This document shows positions 63,656 through 64,000 of a stretch of DNA of 64,000 nt, piece by piece (the first letter of the stretch is position 1; each line of letters starts with the position of its first letter). A program made the translations under genes and the position numbers. The DNA is taken from positions 248,001 through 312,000 of the forward strand of contig NZ_VCYH01000004.1 in the NCBI RefSeq assembly GCF_030464345.1. Direction: 5' to 3'. Source of the DNA: Methanoculleus frigidifontis. GTDB lineage: Archaea > Halobacteriota > Methanomicrobia > Methanomicrobiales > Methanoculleaceae. The notes below the pieces were generated by a model. The model searched no databases, was not told the DNA's origin, and worked only from the letters and a program-made list of their open reading frames with translations.

Positions 63656-64000
63656 TTATTCCTCGCCCTTCCGCCGCCCGAGCACGAAGTCGTGGATCAG
63701 GATGACGACGATGACGATGATGGCAAATTCAACGATGTGCAGGGGAATGTACCCGACGAGCGGAACGGCGAAGAGGGCTTTGCCGACAATCCACTCCTCT
63801 CTGACCGGTTCGACCACACCGATGCCGCCGAAGTACATCCCCTGGTCGATCGTCGGGTTGTTGTCGCCTTTGGTGATGTAGCCGCCGTGCGGGTCGGCAT
63901 AGGCCTGTGCGAGCGGCGAGGCCGAGACCTCCGACGCCTCGAGGTATATCATGGCACGATGGATGATCGGATGGACGTCCTCCGCCCCGTTCGGGCGATA
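63656..64000 (-). CDS. C-terminal part of a signal peptidase I (archaeal Sec11 type)
   Basis: The frame is open from the window's right end to the stop at 63656 and encodes the last 114 residues of a signal peptidase. YRPNGAEDVHPIIHRAMIYL holds the catalytic His (IHR) used by archaeal and ER-type enzymes instead of Lys. GGYITKGDNNPTIDQG holds the conserved Asp residues. VPLVGYIPLHIVEFAIIVIV is a C-terminal membrane helix ending in a basic tail (GRRKGEE). The catalytic Ser and N-terminal helix lie outside the window. Confidence 0.9.
   Translation of the reverse strand, partial: YRPNGAEDVHPIIHRAMIYLEASEVSASPLAQAYADPHGGYITKGDNNPTIDQGMYFGGIGVVEPVREEWIVGKALFAVPLVGYIPLHIVEFAIIVIVVILIHDFVLGRRKGEE

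Overview
The window looks like a chromosomal segment of a hydrogenotrophic methanogen of the order Methanomicrobiales, most likely Methanoculleus or a close relative. The evidence is high GC with strong third-position GC bias, archaeal TATA boxes with short or absent 5' leaders, coenzyme M biosynthesis genes of the cysteate type, a methanogenesis marker protein, two CofH (coenzyme F420) genes, archaeal-type riboflavin synthase, and several multi-PAS sensor proteins. Genes are densely packed into ATGA/GTGA-overlapping operons. I found no rRNA, tRNA, CRISPR array or transposase.

Layout. 1-5.2 kb: end of an unidentified gene, a 1442-residue PAS/GAF histidine kinase and a site-2-type membrane metalloprotease. 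5.3-10 kb: chorismate mutase, the arginine operon argC-CBS-argJ-argB and an ADP-ribosylglycohydrolase. 10-18.6 kb: an accessory stretch with long gene-poor gaps, a duplicated membrane-protein gene (one copy truncated), a frameshifted lipoprotein, a fragment of a regulator duplicated from 16 kb away, a secreted metzincin-like protease of lower GC, a secreted caspase-fold-like peptidase next to a PepSY-like protein, and a membrane-anchored ArsR-type regulator. 18.6-20 kb: Nudix hydrolase and AEC permease. 20-24.2 kb: a four-gene carotenoid cluster (CruF-like, CrtI, CrtB, UbiA). 24.2-28.6 kb: coenzyme M operon (marker 16/DUF39 sulfurtransferase, cysteate synthase, fused sulfopyruvate decarboxylase) divergent from an HTH regulator. 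28.7-31.4 kb: Na/Pi cotransporter overlapping an ATP-NAD kinase family gene tail to tail.

31.4-39.2 kb is a complete tryptophan operon in the order trpB2-trpE-trpG-trpD-trpC-trpF-trpB-trpA, with an apparent frameshift in the 5' part of trpE and a TGTACA element abutting the promoter. 39.4-41.5 kb: DUF457-type membrane hydrolase and a YtfJ/YtfI-like trio. 41.5-45.2 kb: a MacB-type ABC exporter operon with a Yip1 protein and a surface protein. 45.5-49.4 kb: DUF2703-like protein, HEAT-repeat protein and a PAS sensor that lacks an ATPase domain. 49.8-52.3 kb: RadC and a TPR protein. 52.3-55.5 kb: an aminotransferase/riboflavin operon. 55.6-59.3 kb: purE, thiC, MBL hydrolase, DUF123 and an iron-sulfur flavoprotein. 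59.5-64 kb: two cofH genes around a second TPR protein, and the C-terminal part of a signal peptidase.

The housekeeping parts are coherent: chorismate mutase and the trp operon serve aromatic synthesis, riboflavin and F420 genes share ribityl-pyrimidine precursors, and the coenzyme M operon and CofH serve methanogenesis. The most interesting regions are the carotenoid cluster and the 10-18.6 kb secreted-protease island. All function calls come from reading translated sequence; no database search was run.
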